A program made the position numbers and the translations under genes. The notes below the pieces were generated by a model that ran no database searches, was not told where the DNA came from, and saw only the letters and a program-made list of their open reading frames with translations. Positions 7,018 to 7,825 of a DNA stretch of 7,825 nt are shown one piece after another. Origin of the DNA: Bacillota bacterium (GTDB taxonomy: Bacteria; Bacillota_A; Clostridia; Acetivibrionales; DUMB01); NCBI GenBank assembly GCA_023621975.1, contig JAMOAC010000147.1, positions 1-7,825 on the forward strand, read 5' to 3'. Positions within the stretch are counted from its first letter, which is position 1. Each line of letters begins with the position of its first letter.

Positions 7018-7057
7018 ACAGTATAAATTCAAATTTATCACATCAATACATGCCTTT

Positions 7058-7825
7058 TTATCTCATTCCGATGCATGTTTTTCTGTATATGCTCAAGCGG
7101 GAAATAATATACGAAATGTTGCTTTCAGCTCCCATATTAAGGTTTAGCCCCTGGGCTGTCAATCCATCAAAGCAGCCGCCAGTTTCATCGTCAATCAGGG
7201 ACATGCCTTTTGAGTTAATTCCCTCGTACCATGCATGGCATTCTATTGCCCTGCGCATGTATTTCTCATTTCCCGTTACTGTATATGCTTCCATATATGC
7301 CAGGGCCGTTTCACAGGCCTCTACCGGCTGTTCATCAAATTCAGCCGGATTTTTGCCCTTAACATACCATCCGTTACAGCCGACAGGTTTGAAATATCCA
7401 TTCCTGAACAGCACATTTTCAAGAAATCCCAGGCTTTCCTCAGCCGTACCAAGGTACTTTTCATTGCCCGTAACCCTGTATGCAGCAAAAAGGGACCACG
7501 GCAAAGTACCGTTACTGTAAGTAATGGCATTTTCGAACCATTTCCATTCGTTATCGGCATTTATGTCGTACAGGCAGCAAAGAGACTGTGCCATTTTATC
7601 AATAAGGTTTTTCATTTCCGCACTGTCAATGAATGAAAGACCTATTATGGAATAGGCCTTTGCCCTGGGATAGCTGAGTGATTCTACGTTTGGCAGGGCT
7701 TTTTCGAATATATATGACAATGCATGTTTAACACCTCCAGGTATGCTTTTGCCGGAAAGTGCATATCCCAGTGCCCAGATGCATCTGCCGAAGCAATCTT
7801 CCGAACCTTCATCCTCCAGCCATTT
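7058..7825 (-). CDS. C-terminal part of an (alpha/alpha)6-barrel-like protein, function unknown; enters from the right edge
   Basis: The frame is open from base 7825 to the TAA at 7058-7060, giving 255 residues of C-terminal sequence with no start in the window. The first visible residues read KWLEDEGSEDCFGRCIWALG. The rest is a series of helical repeats, each with a VTGNEKYL/M-type turn (visible twice), aromatic-rich stretches such as NGWYVKG and CHAWYEG, an FDEQPVEA segment and NMGAESNISYI near the end. This repeated-helix pattern resembles (alpha/alpha)6 toroids of carbohydrate enzymes, and the EDxxGR and GAES words recall C-terminal domains attached to some bacterial glycosyltransferases. 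That link is from memory and is weak. A TTG at 7720 could be taken for a start but lies inside the open frame. No strong terminator separates its stop from the eam promoter about 40 nt further on, so some read-through into the riboswitch is possible. Confidence 0.6.
   Translation of the reverse strand, partial: KWLEDEGSEDCFGRCIWALGYALSGKSIPGGVKHALSYIFEKALPNVESLSYPRAKAYSIIGLSFIDSAEMKNLIDKMAQSLCCLYDINADNEWKWFENAITYSNGTLPWSLFAAYRVTGNEKYLGTAEESLGFLENVLFRNGYFKPVGCNGWYVKGKNPAEFDEQPVEACETALAYMEAYTVTGNEKYMRRAIECHAWYEGINSKGMSLIDDETGGCFDGLTAQGLNLNMGAESNISYIISRLSIYRKTCIGMR

Noticed and set aside
7050..7636. Plus-strand ORFs of 156 and 133 codons at the right end
   Set aside because: Both are antisense to the open minus-strand frame that continues to the window edge and shows repeated VTGNEKY turns typical of real protein.
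7718..7720. TTG at 7720 as start of a 220-residue complete gene
   Set aside because: The frame stays open upstream to the window edge with convincing protein sequence, so this is an internal Leu codon.

Overview
The window looks like part of a low-to-moderate-GC Firmicutes chromosome, most likely an anaerobic, glycan-degrading member of the Clostridia. The evidence is the strong AGGAGG-type ribosome binding sites, sigma-A promoter boxes, a Gram-positive ydaO/yuaA riboswitch, an oxygen-sensitive radical-SAM aminomutase and a clostridial-type sugar salvage operon. The species cannot be fixed from the sequence alone.

Positions 1-4012 (minus strand) hold a four-gene sugar operon read from right to left: galE, a sugar-1-phosphate nucleotidyltransferase, a NahK-like sugar 1-kinase, and a GH2 beta-galactosidase whose 3' end lies outside the window. 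The first three genes are tightly coupled (gaps of 14 and 4 nt). The last follows a 157-nt gap full of ACAG-type repeats. Together they could take a released galactose or N-acetylhexosamine through 1-phosphorylation and UDP activation to 4-epimerisation. No classical GalK or GalT is visible. The GalE gatekeeper residue is Cys rather than Tyr, which suggests it also accepts UDP-GlcNAc/UDP-GalNAc.

Positions 4013-4393 are a divergent control region with a repeated TAATTGTGTTA-type box. Positions 4394-5278 (plus strand) encode an AraC-family regulator with an N-terminal cupin domain, the natural candidate regulator of the operon.

Positions 5285-7017 (minus strand) form a separate unit and are the most interesting part of the window. 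A sigma-A promoter is followed by a c-di-AMP (ydaO/yuaA) riboswitch, an intrinsic terminator, a repeat-rich leader and then a KamA-family radical-SAM gene. The protein has Lys and Asn where lysine 2,3-aminomutases have their two substrate-binding Asp residues, which is the signature of glutamate 2,3-aminomutase. Its product, beta-glutamate, is a compatible solute. The arrangement therefore reads as c-di-AMP control of beta-amino-acid osmolyte synthesis.

Positions 7058-7825 (minus strand) hold the C-terminal part of an (alpha/alpha)6-barrel-like protein of unknown function that enters from the right edge.
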